Source: Centropus unirufus | Lineage: Eukaryota; Chordata; Aves; Cuculiformes; Centropidae | Assembly (NCBI GenBank): GCA_013397695.1 | Contig: VYZI01000124.1 | Location: 125,687 to 189,686 of the forward strand | Direction of reading: 5' to 3' | DNA: 64,000 nt | In this document: positions 38,201 to 50,598 of the stretch, piece by piece | Layout: every line of letters starts with the position of its first letter | How positions within the stretch are numbered: position 1 is the first letter of the stretch | Program-made: the position numbers and the translations under genes | Notes under the pieces: generated by a model | Databases searched by the model: none | The model's input: the letters and a program-made list of their open reading frames with translations, nothing else | What the model was told of the DNA's origin: nothing

Positions 38201-40978
38201 TCTTGTAGAGGTGTGGAAGTGCAGCCAGCGCAGCTGGAACTCCAGAAGGCATCTAGAATTTGTGAAGAACTATACTAGCATCACATGACATAGTGACCAA
38301 TAAAAAAGTCACCAATCAGAATACAATTGTGAATTAATCTTTTTATTTTTTGTCATTCATATATAGATATTATAACAAATTCTATGGGTAGTCACAAAGC
38401 TCTGTCAGACATAGTTTAGTTCTCTCTAATAAGTACCTAAGAATCAATTTTCCACTTTAGATCAAAAAGAAAAAAATATGAGAGTTTGAGAATAGTAATA
38501 ATATCTTGGTGTGCCTCCTTTTCATCTTAAATCATTTAAAAGCAGACATACTGTGGGAAGACTTGTTAGTTTTGAACTTCCAAGTCATTCTGTTTCAACC
38601 TGTAACCTGATATCTTTTGAGCTTGCAAGAGAAAGGTTTCCTGTCTACTACACCCAGCAACTTTTTCTTCAGCATTCAATATGGTGAGGTTATGAGAGGT
38701 CCAGCTATAGTCATGCAAAAATTATAATAATAAAAATGTAATGGAAACCAGGAACCCAGAGTTCTGCAAGAGCGTGAACTTTTTACCCTTCTAAACCCAG
38801 GTTTTGCCTCCTTTCTTCAATCTGTCAGGTGTCATTTTCCTGTTAATAGTCATCAAAGAGCATATGCCCCATGAACTTTTTTAAATAGCTCAGAATACTT
38901 CTCTTTTGCAAAACAGATATTTTGTTGGGGGGAAAAAAGCATTCCAAGATCACCCAAACATCCCTGATATTTATTCCTGCTACTCCTGGTATTAACCCCT
39001 GAAATTAATTCTGGTATCAAACACTGACTGGTTTTGACCTGCTGACTCCAAATTGTGAATCATTAAGTACCAACTGCTTAGCCAGTTTATATCTCTACCA
39101 CCTTCTGTGGATTCCTTCTTGACATTCAGCAGAGAAACTCCACTCCTGCATTTTAGAACTCACCAGCATTTGTAGCAATACAAAGTGGAAATCTAGGGAC
39201 AGTGGTGGTAGCTCACCTCTCTCCTTCTGAGTTGCTAAGACCCCTGAGCTGTCTCTGGAAGCAGAATATACAATTAATGGATTTCTTTATGTCATCCATG
39301 GACACTTAAGGAAACAGTACAACACACTACAGAAAAAAAATTAGTCATATAGAGTAACAGATATTTCCAAAGGATGCAGAAGTGAGTTAGAGAGGAGATA
39401 AGAGCAAGCTGTATATGAGTATTTCCATGAGGAGGAACCATCATGGAACATTGATGAAACAGTTGAAATGTCCCCAGTGCAATATGTGAGCTAAGTCCTG
39501 GAGGTAGTAACCGTTATCAGCTTTGATAAAATTCATTGCATGATGCACAAAGTTAGTACTTAGAGCTGTTTTAGAGTCTACACTTATTCATCAATCAGAC
39601 TGGAAAAAAAAAAAAAAAGTAGTCCATTTGTGTTTTTCCATTTAGATGTGTGCAGTGGACTTAATAGGCCCTGGTAGTGGATTTATTGAATGACTAAAGT
39701 TCCAGAAAGCAAGTTGCTCTAAGAGTGAAAAATTGTTTTAGTTATGAGTTGAAGAATATCACTTTCCTTATACCAGGATAGACTGTAATGCCAGTAGCCA
39801 TATAATGATCTCCTTATATCCCTTGTTTCTTATAGAACTCTATTTCCTATGGCTGGGAGATATTTCTCAGTATATTATTCTCTATAGCACACTATATATT
39901 CAAAAATCCCAGGAAAAACAAACAAATAAAAAAAAGAGGGACATTTATTCTGTCTCCCTTTTCCCAGAAAATAGCATAGTAGCTAGGTTAAGAAGTATCT
40001 TGACAAGAGTTTTGAATAATAAAAAAGGAAACCAAAGAATGCCCAGGAAATCATGCAGTAGCTTTCACAGGTGATCATCAAAGTTATGAACTGTAAAGTT
40101 TTTAAAGTACAAGACTGGGATTTGCACTTTGGGTTTGTTGAAGAATTGTGAGATTTAGCATGAATGAGCTTATAGATTTCTTCCCCACAGTTCAACATAG
40201 CTTTTTTATGCAGATAAGACAATACAAATTTCCTTGCAGGAGAAAACAGAACATCAGCCTTTTAGGTCTATAACTGTTGCCTTCAAATGTCCTCAGACTG
40301 TCAAATAGTTATTTGTGGTTCTCGTGTGCAGATGTACAGTTAATATCTGAAGGCAAAAAGTATTATGGAATTAGTCTCTCTCATCTTGTGACAATTACCT
40401 GATTTCTTAATAATAAATTAATTTGAAATTTCGTATTTGTCATGGTGTGGTTTAAATACCATGATTAAATGATTGTTAAGTGGGGGCTATTCCAAGTTCA
40501 GTAGGAATGATGACCCCGGTTAAGTGTATGAGAAAAGTGGCTTTTTTATGAATAGTGATAAAATAGGTTAAAAAACCTCTATGAGTATTCCAGAAGAGTA
40601 TTTTATATAGTATTTAGAAATACTTTCAGAAAAATAGTCACTGCTTTATCATGTATAAAGATATATTAACAATGATTTTTCTCATAAAAATATAAGAGAA
40701 AAAAAATGAGTTAAATAACTCATTAGATCTTTCAAATATTAAAAACCTAAATGATGTTAGTGTAAGATGCTACATGAAAAATCTAGGCAATTAATTACTA
40801 CAGTGTTATTTTCATTACTCTGTTTTACTACAGGCCATGTTTTATCATCCCTTTGCAGTTTTAACCTATTTTCTTCAGCATTGTTCCAAATCATTGCACT
40901 GCCAATCATTTTTATGGTTCACAGTGGATTTTTATCTCCATGATTTGTTATGCATTTGACCTTTGTAAAAGACACATT
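35297..40978. other. Non-coding AT-rich DNA, nothing recognised
   Basis: No exon or repeat family identified over 5.7 kb. A run of 15 A occurs at 39604-39618; I looked for a processed pseudogene ahead of it and found no recognisable coding sequence. Open frames of 68-89 codons (36252-36458 minus, 37675-37899 plus, 39805-40074 plus with an antisense partner at 39983-40222) show no known motifs. Confidence 0.55.
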
Positions 40979-41034
40979 GGGGCTTAATTCTGTTATGGAG
41001 CTTAATTCTGTTATGGGGCTTAATTCTGTTATGG
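40979..41034 (+). repeat. 18-bp tandem repeat, three units
   Basis: Units GGGGCTTAATTCTGTTAT (40979-40996), GGAGCTTAATTCTGTTAT (40997-41014) and GGGGCTTAATTCTGTTAT (41015-41032) are followed by two bases of a fourth. One base differs among the three units, so the repeat is young. No function is evident. Confidence 0.95.
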
Positions 41035-44000
41035 CATTTACTTACCAGTAACTCAGACTGAGATGGATACAATGAAGTTTACATAAGCTGAATGGTCATT
41101 AGGAGATAATGACTTTCAGTCAGTACTGTCTGAGGGTGAATTTGAAGCAGCATCCTAAGGGCCAAAGGCTTTGACTCCCACTTCCTTTTCCCCTCTACTA
41201 AGAAACTTATCTGACTTTTATCTTGTTATCAACAGCTGTTTAAACAAATATTCGAAGACACACATTTATTTCATTTGAAAGACACAAGAAGCAATGTGAG
41301 AGTGTTTTCTTGAAGATAGGCTTGCAAAAGTAACAAAATAATCTTGAGCAATTTTTTATCAGCTTGCATTTAATAGTGATGAAGAAAATTACTAGTTCTT
41401 AAATACAGAGTTCTTGTATTTAATGAGCATGAAGGGTGTGAAATCAACATTGGGAACAAAATCCCCTTCATTAATTAATGAATAGAGGCAAAAACATCTG
41501 ATACTACTCAATTCATGCAACTTAGTTTTATAGCCAATTTCCTTCAGGAAAGACTATGAATCTCAGAAGTCTTTCTGACAACACTAGTGGACAGTTTTGA
41601 TATGTTGTCTTTTAGTTTGATGCTGTCTTAGATTGACTTTTATGTAAATGGAAAGCAATTTGTAATATTTTCCTTCACTAAAGTAGACAGCAATGGGGGG
41701 AAGATTATTGGTGCCAAAACTAAATTATAAATTACTACTAATTGTTAGTACCATTCTATTTTTAAATTAAAGGCCAACAGCTTATTGAACCAGTGATAAG
41801 ACTTAGCAGGAATATCTCATTAACTAGGTAGCTGCTTTTCTTAAAAGGAATAGTGATAATCTCATTGCCTGCAACATGGGTCATAGTTTCTCTATAATAG
41901 GAAACTAATTTAACAAAATATTTTAAACTTTAAAAAGAGTATTTTTCCAGGGAGGAAAAAAAGTAAACAGTTCAAAAAGTCAGGCATAGGCCTGCTTAGT
42001 TGGAGGGTAGATCTAGATAAACTGCTGTGAGCTCATGAGTGAGAAGAAGTAATTTACAAAAGTTTATGCTGTAAGGTACATGAATTGAAACATCACAGAG
42101 TAGAACTAAACCTAGAATTCTCTAACAATTAATTGAACCAAGTATTGTATATACTACAAAAAGTTGATATGCTTTTATTTAAAAGTTATCTGAAGCAGCG
42201 GTCTGAAAGTAGAATATCCATATGTATTTTTATTAGATACTGGTACCAGAAGTCCCAGTGGATAGGTGGCTCCTCACCTTCTAAAAGTCCCCCAAAATTG
42301 CAATCTATTATTTTTCCCATTCTTACTCTCCATCCTCTTTCCTTGTATAACCCTTAATTTCTGTGCACCATGTGTACAGCCACAACTGAGTTCCAGTATC
42401 AGATCTTTATTGTCTTTAGTGGCTTGTGTCCTAGGTTCTCTGAAGTTGTTTTCCTCGTAGAAATTAAAACAAATTGAGAGACTGGAGGGATGTTTCAACG
42501 AATGTGTTATTTTATTGAAGGTAGTGTTTTCTTGAAAATGTTAAAAATACATCCAGTATGCCTTTGATATACCCCTGCAATGTTCCTAATTGATCCAGGA
42601 CCATTTTAATTGACACTAACATTGCAGTGCGTTAAAGAGAGTAGAATCAAAATTTATGGATCTCTCATCTAAACAAAGAGGGGAATTTATGTCCAGGAAA
42701 AATCTGATAGCTTTCATTGCAGACAATCATAAATTGTATTGGTTGATTTCCCACTGCGTAGAAAGTTTTTACTTATATATATATTTATTTTTTTTTGTGA
42801 AAAGGGAAACATTTTAATAGTCAGATATGGCAATACATTCTCCCAAAAACTGTTAGAGTAGTTTATATAAAATATTAATTTGAAGTTCTAATTTCTAAAT
42901 TTTTTATACATCTGTTATAATGGACATGATGAGTTCCTCTTAGATCCATTAATTTGTAACAAATGCTGTTCTTGTGGTCCAGGTTGGAAGAAAAATGTAA
43001 GAGAGCAAGCCTTAGTGTATTTGAAATAATCTCCTAAGATTTTGTATTAATTGTCATCTTTCCATCCATGAAAACTCTTAGTGCATCTATAAATTAAAAA
43101 AAAAGCTTTTTGTTGAATGTGGAGTGGTTGAGTGGTCAAAGAAAGAGATCAACAACTCTTTCAAACAGTACCACATGAATAATTAGAAGAATAAATATGA
43201 TTAGGGGAAACTGACTTCAGAATGCATTCTTCTTGGTGGAGGACTGGCCAAAGAGATGCCATCTGAACAAGTTATGCCCAGATTTTTGCTACTGAATGTG
43301 TAGACTCTAAGGTCTAGTTAGTACCTCTGAATGTATGTAGCTATACAGGGAACACAGCTGTGTTTTCTACCTGCATAGTGGCATTTACAAATTACATATG
43401 CTTACATATGAAAGTTCATAGCAAGTTGGTCTTGTTTTTCTCTCCATCAAAGCATTGCCATTCCATTAAAAGCCTTTCATTAGCTGTTTTTCCTCTCTTC
43501 TTTTTAGCTGGTTAGTATCTGTCCTTACTTTTGAAGCAATTTCAGGGCCTTGTAATTCTTAAAGCCACTCTGTCACTAAGCCTCCAGGTATCCTAGTTAT
43601 TCCAGCAGAATAAGCACTCCCAAATATACCATGCTACAGGACTTTTGGTGAAGGTCCAGTCCTTTAAGAACATTTTGTTTTTCTGGGTTTAAAAACTGTA
43701 AACATCCCATTTAAATTAATATCCTGAAGAAAATAGTTTGCTTATTGATCGATCAGTCTTGACTTCCTTTTAGCAGAGACTCCATTAGTAAATGTTATTT
43801 GATATTAAGTCCCAGACCATGGGAGAAAAAAGTCTTTTAAATCTTGACATGTAAATTGCAACCATTTCCTTGCTCTGCCAGACAAAAAAAAGCCACCTAC
43901 AACAGGAGTGAAGGGAGGGGGTAAAATGTAAGAAATGAGTTTATGGCATACCTCCAAAGGAAGGAACAGAAAAAAAGGAATATGAAATCATTAACTTATT

Positions 44001-44199
44001 AACAAGTAATTAACTTTCACTCTCCCAACCACCTGTGTGTGCATGTGTACATGTGTGTACCTTTAGTGATGGGGTCACAGGAGCCAGATAGAAGCAGATG
44101 ATTAAGTATTCTTCCCTCACTTCTCAAAAAATTGAATGCATTTATTAGTTGCAGAAAGGTAATTTGCCACTTACCATTTTCTTAAAAAATGGCTGCTCT
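41035..44199. other. Non-coding AT-rich DNA with simple repeats
   Basis: It holds an AT alternation (42774-42784) followed by a T run (42788-42796), and an impure TG/CA microsatellite at about 44034-44060 (GTGTGTGCATGTGTACATGTG). Overlapping sense and antisense frames at 42133-42498 are short and unrecognised. There are no open frames of 60 codons or more between 42499 and 46154. Confidence 0.6.
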
Positions 44200-44740
44200 A
44201 TGAACTAAAAAAGAGGTCTCAAGTGTCAGCCTGACAGTTGATGAGACATTCTAAAAAAGCCCTCCAAGCAGCTCAATAGCACCAATGTTAAGGCTCAACT
44301 ATGTTTCTGGCATCTCGCACTAACAGAGCTTGTTTCTATGAAAAAGGCCGTTCACTTGCTTGTTGTTTTATCTGGCACTGCTCCCTGCACAAAAATCAAT
44401 CTCCAATTCCCTTTAATGTTTAGCACTAAATCCAGAAAGCAAAACATAACATATAAGTCTTGCATTTAATATAGCAGCCTCTTGTGTTTGGCTTCAGGGC
44501 AGCCTTCTAATCAAGGGAATGAATAAACAGTCATTGACTCACTTTCAGGGAACATGGGAGACAGCTCAATCTTCCTGAAGGCCAGCACAGAGTAGGGGCC
44601 TCCAAATCATAAATCAAAACACTATTAGCCCGTTAATTTAGTCTGGCAATTATTAAGATGTTAAAGCATTTGTACGGCAATGTTTATTGATGGAGGCTGA
44701 GGGACAAATGCAAACTTCCTCAAGTCTCTACCTTCACAGA
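44200..44740. other. Candidate conserved regulatory element
   Basis: About 540 bases of non-repetitive, compositionally balanced sequence inside AT-rich, simple-repeat-rich DNA, with no open frame of note. It contains GTTAATTTA (44632-44640), CAATTATTAAG (44647-44657) and a forkhead-like TGTTTATT (44681-44688), plus CpGs at 44631 and 44675 that are uncommon nearby. The mixture of homeodomain and forkhead-like sites resembles deeply conserved vertebrate enhancers. This judgement rests on the look of the sequence; no alignment was possible. If it is an enhancer, its target gene lies outside this window. Confidence 0.35.
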
Positions 44741-46202
44741 AAATGGAAGTATCTTATAACCAATATAACTTTTGAATGGACAGGTTTTTTTCAGTTTTCT
44801 TATTAGCCTCTCCCCTTCTAAAAGCTAAAAATGAAACAAATAATAATAAATAATAACAATGAACTTGTACATGAACATATGCATATATATTTTTGACATA
44901 TAAATGGTCATAAATAGGCATAAAAAGTGCTTAATATTGATAAAGTGGCTTTTCATGCCTTCCATTTTCTGTGAAGTAGATTTACCGTATACTTACAGAA
45001 TTGTGTTTCCTCTTATTTCTACTTTGGTTATATGAATCTTAACCACTATGATCCTTTCAAAAAGAGTGGGAGATTCCCCACAGCCTTCCTGTTAGACTGC
45101 CCCAAGGAGATGTGAATATGATCACAGAAGTCTCGGAATCTAAGTCACCCTCTAGAGTAAGTACTCTGGCCACTCACCTAGGATATGAAAAATGGGAGAC
45201 ATCAGCTTCCCTTTTCCTTTCTATGATTTTTTTTTGCTAAATGAGAAGTGGGACATTTTCTACGTAGACACAAAAAACATGAGAAAACTTTAGACTATTG
45301 TTTCCCTTTAAATGTTATTTTGTATTTTTCATAGTTTCAGAGAAAAATTTGAAAAACCCTATCCTGAAGGATCTAGCTGTAAAATTTTTTAACCTCTTTA
45401 CTATTTAAACAATAATATATTTTTATATTAAACATATAAAATTTTCAAGACTTGTTTCTTTTGTTTGTCATTTTAGTGTTCAAGTTTGGAATTGAACTAA
45501 AAAATAGTCATTTTTTAAAAAACATTAAATCGTGAATTTTAGAAACTTCATCTGAAGTTAAAAGTTTAAAAAACGCCTTACAATGAATTTTTCAATTATT
45601 TTGTGACCCTCAATAACAGATTAATTTATGTGGATTGTGGCACATTCTCAACAATGGTTTCTCCACAGTTATGTCGATTGTGATTACCACAACAGTTTAT
45701 AAGATAATCTGCTGCTACAGACTATTTCTAAAAAGCTGTAGTTGATAAAGATATTTTACGTTACCCTCTTGTTGTTAGCTGAAAAATTAGTTTTAACTCC
45801 ATGCAGAAAATAGAAAGCTGAAAAACTGACCATCAGAAGTAATGGAAATTCAGTAATCATTGGTGGCTTATCAGGCTAAAAAGATAATAAAACACAATGT
45901 TGCAGTGATCAGCAACTTTTGATTTACCCACTCAAAGGAGGAAGACAAGACTTCAAAATCTTTTCAGTCTGTGGATTTTTTATATAGTATTTTTAGCGTT
46001 TAGCTGTCTGAATATAACAGTCTTGCAAAATTAAAATAGTTTGATTAAGGTAGGCATCACTCTAAAGGATGCTTAGAACCTAAGGAATGAAATTTCATCA
46101 AATGATTCGCCCCACTGGAAATCCAGATTTCTTGTCATGTCAGAGAATTATGCATTATTGTTTTTCAAAGTAATTCTTCCTGATTGATGTAGATTTGTCA
46201 TA
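44741..46202. other. Non-coding very AT-rich DNA, nothing recognised
   Basis: Long AT-rich stretches occur (for example 44830-44960 and 45400-45600), with no repeat family or coding signal identified. Confidence 0.55.
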
Positions 46203-46276
46203 TCCTTCCTCTTCCTTCCTTTTTTTTTCACTCCCCCTTTCCCCCTTTTCCTTTCCCTTTCCCTTTCGCTTTTCCA
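46203..46276 (+). repeat. Polypyrimidine tract of about 74 bases
   Basis: The plus strand is almost pure C and T, with only one A (46230) and one G (46268). It includes TTCC-rich and CCCTTT-repeated parts, notably CCCTTTCCCTTT at 46255-46266. Such polypurine/polypyrimidine tracts can form triplex (H-DNA) in supercoiled DNA. The Lys/Glu-rich minus-strand open frame across it (46155-46388) is a consequence of the purine bias, not a gene. Confidence 0.9.
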
Positions 46277-49200
46277 TAAAATTTTCCAAACAACTTCCTA
46301 GAATGAAAATACTGACCTTTCTAATGTCTACCCTATTTTGTAATGAAAGGATAGCTAAATGAGAAAAGTAATATTTCAAATACATCAAATAATTACAATT
46401 CCTTATTTATTTTTTTAAGAAATCCCGGAAATTGTAATCCAAGCTGGTTTGGCCAATTTATCAACATTTCTTGTATTTAAAATTATATTGAAAACATGAA
46501 TCAAAGCAAGATAATTAAAAAGGGAGAAAGAGGGAGAAAAAAAAAGATGAACTACACCTGCTTAGCAGAATTTATAGTTCAACTTTCTTGGCTGTACCAA
46601 TCACTTAGAACATTAATTTGTCTTTTAAAGGATTAATGTGTTTAATTAAGTTTATGAAGCAATTCCTTAAAGGCTAGGTTGGTATCTGACAGAATAATGA
46701 ATTCCTTGGAAAGAAAACAAAAACATAGCCTCACCCTAAACCAACTTCCATGGCTTTTTCACACAATAAAATCTTTGGAGTTAGTTTCAGAGTAAGAGGT
46801 GGCTCCCTGCATTATATAAAATTTGTTCTCTATTCTATGCTGAAATTATGTATACAAAGAAAATACTCAAGCTCCAATAATGTTCTCTGTAATTAGCAAA
46901 GCCCTCTCTAAATCTTGAGATAAGAATAAATATAAGAACTGTAAAGATAAATATGTAACATCTTCCATTGTTGGCTCTGTTAGTGGCATATTTGACTGCC
47001 CTTTCCTTTACACAAGTATTGACAACAATTCTTTCATGTATACTGGTATTAGAGTTTCAAGAATTCTGTCTCTCAGCTTGTGATGGGAATGAGGAAATAC
47101 TATCAATGATGCCTCCAAATGGTGAAAACAGCTTGTGTTTATGCTTAGATTGACCTTCACATTATAAAAATCTAATATATAATAAACTCCTAACCACAAA
47201 TCTCTTGAAAGAATTGACTTCAGACTTAGAATTCTTTCTGTCATAGCCACAGGCCATTTCTGCAATGGTTTTTAAGTCATAACTCAGGCAAATAAATTCA
47301 CTGGAATTTGTCCTACTATTATTAAGTTAATTCCCCAAAAATCAACTTCACAAAATGGTGGAGAACAAGGTCTTCTAGTATCACAAAATTATGGCTTTGA
47401 TTTTGACTACCAGTTAGTAATGTGGACAGGGAAAAGTTAGTTTATCAGACTTGTTATCTGAAGGTGATCTCAAAATAAATCTTAAATTTCCTTTGATTTT
47501 GAACCTTTACCTCTCAGCCTCAGAGTTTGATTTTGCTTGTTGTTTGCACGTTATCATCGCTAATTTGTGTATATATATGAAAACGATTGTAATGAATACA
47601 AATAGCTGGTTTTACTACAATGCACCTAAAGATGTATCTGCCAGAATAAGTTCACCGAAATCCTCTGCAGTGATCACTAGTGTATTAGTATAATTTCACA
47701 ATAGCATGTGGGAGCTGAAGGCTTGATTTTCCTTGGAGTCTGCAAAAACTTCTAATTAGTCAAAAAAAAAGAGATTGATATATTCTAGCACATTTACTCT
47801 TTTAAATAGTCTGTTATAGTCCTCTCTTTTATCTTATATATTGATAATTTAATCTCATAATTCAGAGGTATTTAGTGTTACAGAGACAGTTTAGGAAAAA
47901 ATCAAGACTCTCTTTAAATATGATTTTTTAAGACAAACTGTCATTTTGAATGTAGGTATGTTGATCTCTGCTTCCAATATATGCACCCTCAAAGTTAGCA
48001 GACATACACTTCCCTACATAAAGATCTGCTTTGAACCCAAAAATTTTCTGTCCAAAAAAGTTGCTTAAACATTTGCAGGTATGTCTGTTTTGTCAGGCAT
48101 GTTGTGCCCAAGATATAGTTTTGGTAGTAGTGGATAAGGTTTTAGAATTCTGCATGTTCTGAAAAGACAGTCAGGGGACATTGTACCTACAAACTTCTGA
48201 AAAGGCACTAGATATAAGAGTTTAGGTTCCTGACAGCTCTGTGTGTTTTTTGTAGAGTAGGTAGGTTGTGCGTTGTTTGTAGACTACGAAGATCTAGATC
48301 TGGAAACTTAGCTATTCAAAAGTTCTACTGTATTTCACAAAGTATATTTTTATACACTTTTTGTGGGTCAAATTGTGCTTGTTATCAAAGTTCTGCCCTT
48401 TTTCCTGTTCAGCTATATTGCTGAATTTACTTACATTAGTAACTCCGCAATGATACTAGAATTCTGGACGTTACTTATCATGACCAAAATATTTAAGCTT
48501 TTAAAATATAAATTTGAACATAAGGCATATTTTTTTTAATCTCTAGAATAAAATTTACAGAATCTGGATGCTAAAACTAAACCTTGTAATTTAAATCAAG
48601 CAAACCATAATATAAAGTTCCTTTCCCATGAATAGGAAAATATAGGCTATGAAAATTCCATTAGAAGTCCACAGTAATAGTAGGTTGACTCATTCAGAAG
48701 CATCTGTAAACAGTGGATCAGTCTATGAAATTTTTCTATCTAGGACAATATATTTATTCTCGTATAGCAGGCAAGCATCATTATTTTTTTAATAGAAAGA
48801 CATATGTAAAATGTGAATATAATATATTAATAGTTTCCAAAGCAATTGCTGTTTTCATATGTCTGTTTGAAAGTAACTATCTGAAGACCTCAGAAGCTTA
48901 AAAGATAGTATTCTTTTATTATGTTTTGTAGAACATGGCCCTGCGGTTTTTTGTTGCATGAGAAAATCTTCAAGTACATGAAACTCAGTATAGAGTGTAA
49001 CATCGTGGCTCTGAGTGTTTGTAAATCCTGTATTTTAGGTGAAATCATTCACCTCTTCTCTATCCAACATATCTCCACAAAAACAAGGCATATATTTCAT
49101 CCTGCAAAAGACGTTAACCAGAATTATTTTACTACCATTGAGTTATTTCATATTCTCGGTATTTGGGAATAATAGATAGTCAGGTAGTTGACACCTAAAT

Positions 49201-49757
49201 CTACCTTAGATACAGATATAACCAATAGAAAGAAAGGTATTACATTTCAGAGAGTGATTAAGGATATTCATGATAGCACTTTTTCTGAGTTTCCCTCTGG
49301 AAATGAGTTCTAGTAGTTTCTCCAGGCCTGTAATTAACCATTTCATCTACCTAGCTGAGTTGGTAGATTTAAGTTACAAGATGTAATTAGTCACTGCTGC
49401 TTCTTTGATAATATTTGATTAATGTGGATCTCAGCTGGCTGATAGCAGGTGATGAATAAGAAATTATGGAAAAAATGGTATGTTAATAATTTCATTGGAA
49501 TATTTGGGGAATCTTGGAAAAATTAGATACACATTCAAATATGAAGTTCGATCTTCACTTGCAAGATTAACTGTTAAATTCATAGCCCATGCTGAGAGAG
49601 ATGGTGTCACTCATTCTAAGCAGAGATCCCTTTTCTGTCAGTGTTAGTGAAGGCTAAGACAAATCCATCTCGTTACTTAACTAAACAGTAGCCAGGAGCT
49701 TTTGTTTCCCAGCTTTGACTCTCTAAAATTTCTGAAGGTTTTCCAGACACTTTTGAA
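46277..49757. other. Non-coding AT-rich DNA with a possible element
   Basis: The section 46440-46690 is non-repetitive and contains GGATTAATGTGTTTAATTAAG (from 46630), which could be part of a regulatory element; support is weak. The remainder holds scattered frames of 61-85 codons on both strands (for example 47008-47265 minus, 47451-47693 plus, 48921-49172 plus) with no known motif. Confidence 0.45.
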
Positions 49758-50598
49758 AAATATAGAATCATAGAATGGTTTGAGTTGGAAGGGACGTTAA
49801 AAAGCAGCTATTTCCAACCCCCCTGCTATGGGCAGGGACACCTCCCACTAAACAAGGCTGCTAAAGGCCTCATGCAACCTCCCCCTCAACATTTCCAAAG
49901 AGGGAGCATTCACAGCTTCCCTGGGCAATCTGTTCCAGTGACTCACCACACTCATCATAAAGAATTTTTTCCTAATGTTTAGTCTAAATCTTCCCCCTTC
50001 TAGTTTGAAGCCATTCCTACTTGCCCCATCACTACATGCCCTTGTAAAAGTCCCTCCCCACAATTCTTGTACTCTCCCATCAGGTTCTGGAAGGCTGCTG
50101 TAAGGTGTCCCTGGAGCCTTTTCTTTTCCATGCTGAGCAACCATAACTCTCTCATCCTGTCCTCATCACGGAGGTTCTCCAGCCCTCTGACAATCTTCAT
50201 GGCCCCACTCTGGACCAGTTCCAACATTCCATATCCTTCTTATGTTGGGCATTCCAAATATGGACACAATACTGCAGGTGGGGGTCTCACGAGAGTGGAG
50301 CAGAGGGGCAGAATCACCTTCCTTGAGCTGTTAGTCAACTCTCTTCTTACACAGCCTCGGATACGGTTGGCCTTCTGGACTGTGAGTGCACATTGCTGGC
50401 TTATATTGAGCTTCTCATCAACCAGCACCCCAAAGTTCTTCTCTGCAGGCCTGCTCTCAATCATGTTGTCCCCCATCCTCTATTGAAAAAGTGGATTGCC
50501 CTGACACAGGTGTAGTTCCTTGCACTTGGCCACATGAGGTTCACACAGGCCCATGTCTCCAGCTTGCCCTGGTTCTATATTTCTAGGATTCTATGATT
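49758..50598 (-). mobile_element. CR1 LINE 3' fragment, about 0.8 kb
   Basis: A minus-strand CR1 of about 0.8 kb. Its 3' end is at the low coordinate, where TAGAATCATAGAATGG (49764-49779) is the reverse complement of the octamer tail. It extends through the 3' untranslated region and the C-terminal third of ORF2 to about 50570. At that high-coordinate end an inverted copy of the tail motif (ATTCTATGATT, 50588-50598) appears, which is unusual and treated as a finding. Its 3' end differs from the 33.7-35.3 kb copy, so it belongs to a different CR1 subfamily. Confidence 0.96.
49848..50476 (-). pseudogene. CR1 ORF2 C-terminal part, broken
   Basis: Read on the minus strand, the region from 50476 downwards gives VDEKLNISQQCALTVQKANR and then VILPLCSTLVRP. 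After an in-frame stop (50240-50242) the same frame resumes at 50227 with VQSGAMKIVRGLENL, MRELWLLSMEKKRLQG and CGEG. A frame change near 50040-50060 moves the reading to TRACSDGASRNGFKLEGGRF, RLNIRKKFFMMSVVSHWN and RLPREAVNAPSLEML, ending at the natural C-terminus (stop 49848-49850). These are the conserved post-RT segments of CR1 ORF2 in the right order. The copy lacks the RT catalytic motifs entirely and has at least one stop and one frameshift. Confidence 0.95.

Noticed and set aside
39604..39618. A15 run as the tail of a processed pseudogene or SINE
   Set aside because: No recognisable coding or SINE sequence precedes it and no flanking duplication is visible.
46155..46388. Lys/Glu-rich minus-strand frame
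   Set aside because: Its composition is explained by the polypurine strand of the low-complexity tract.
50067..50486. 139-codon plus-strand open frame
   Set aside because: It is antisense to a minus-strand CR1 ORF2, so it is a shadow frame of the LINE.
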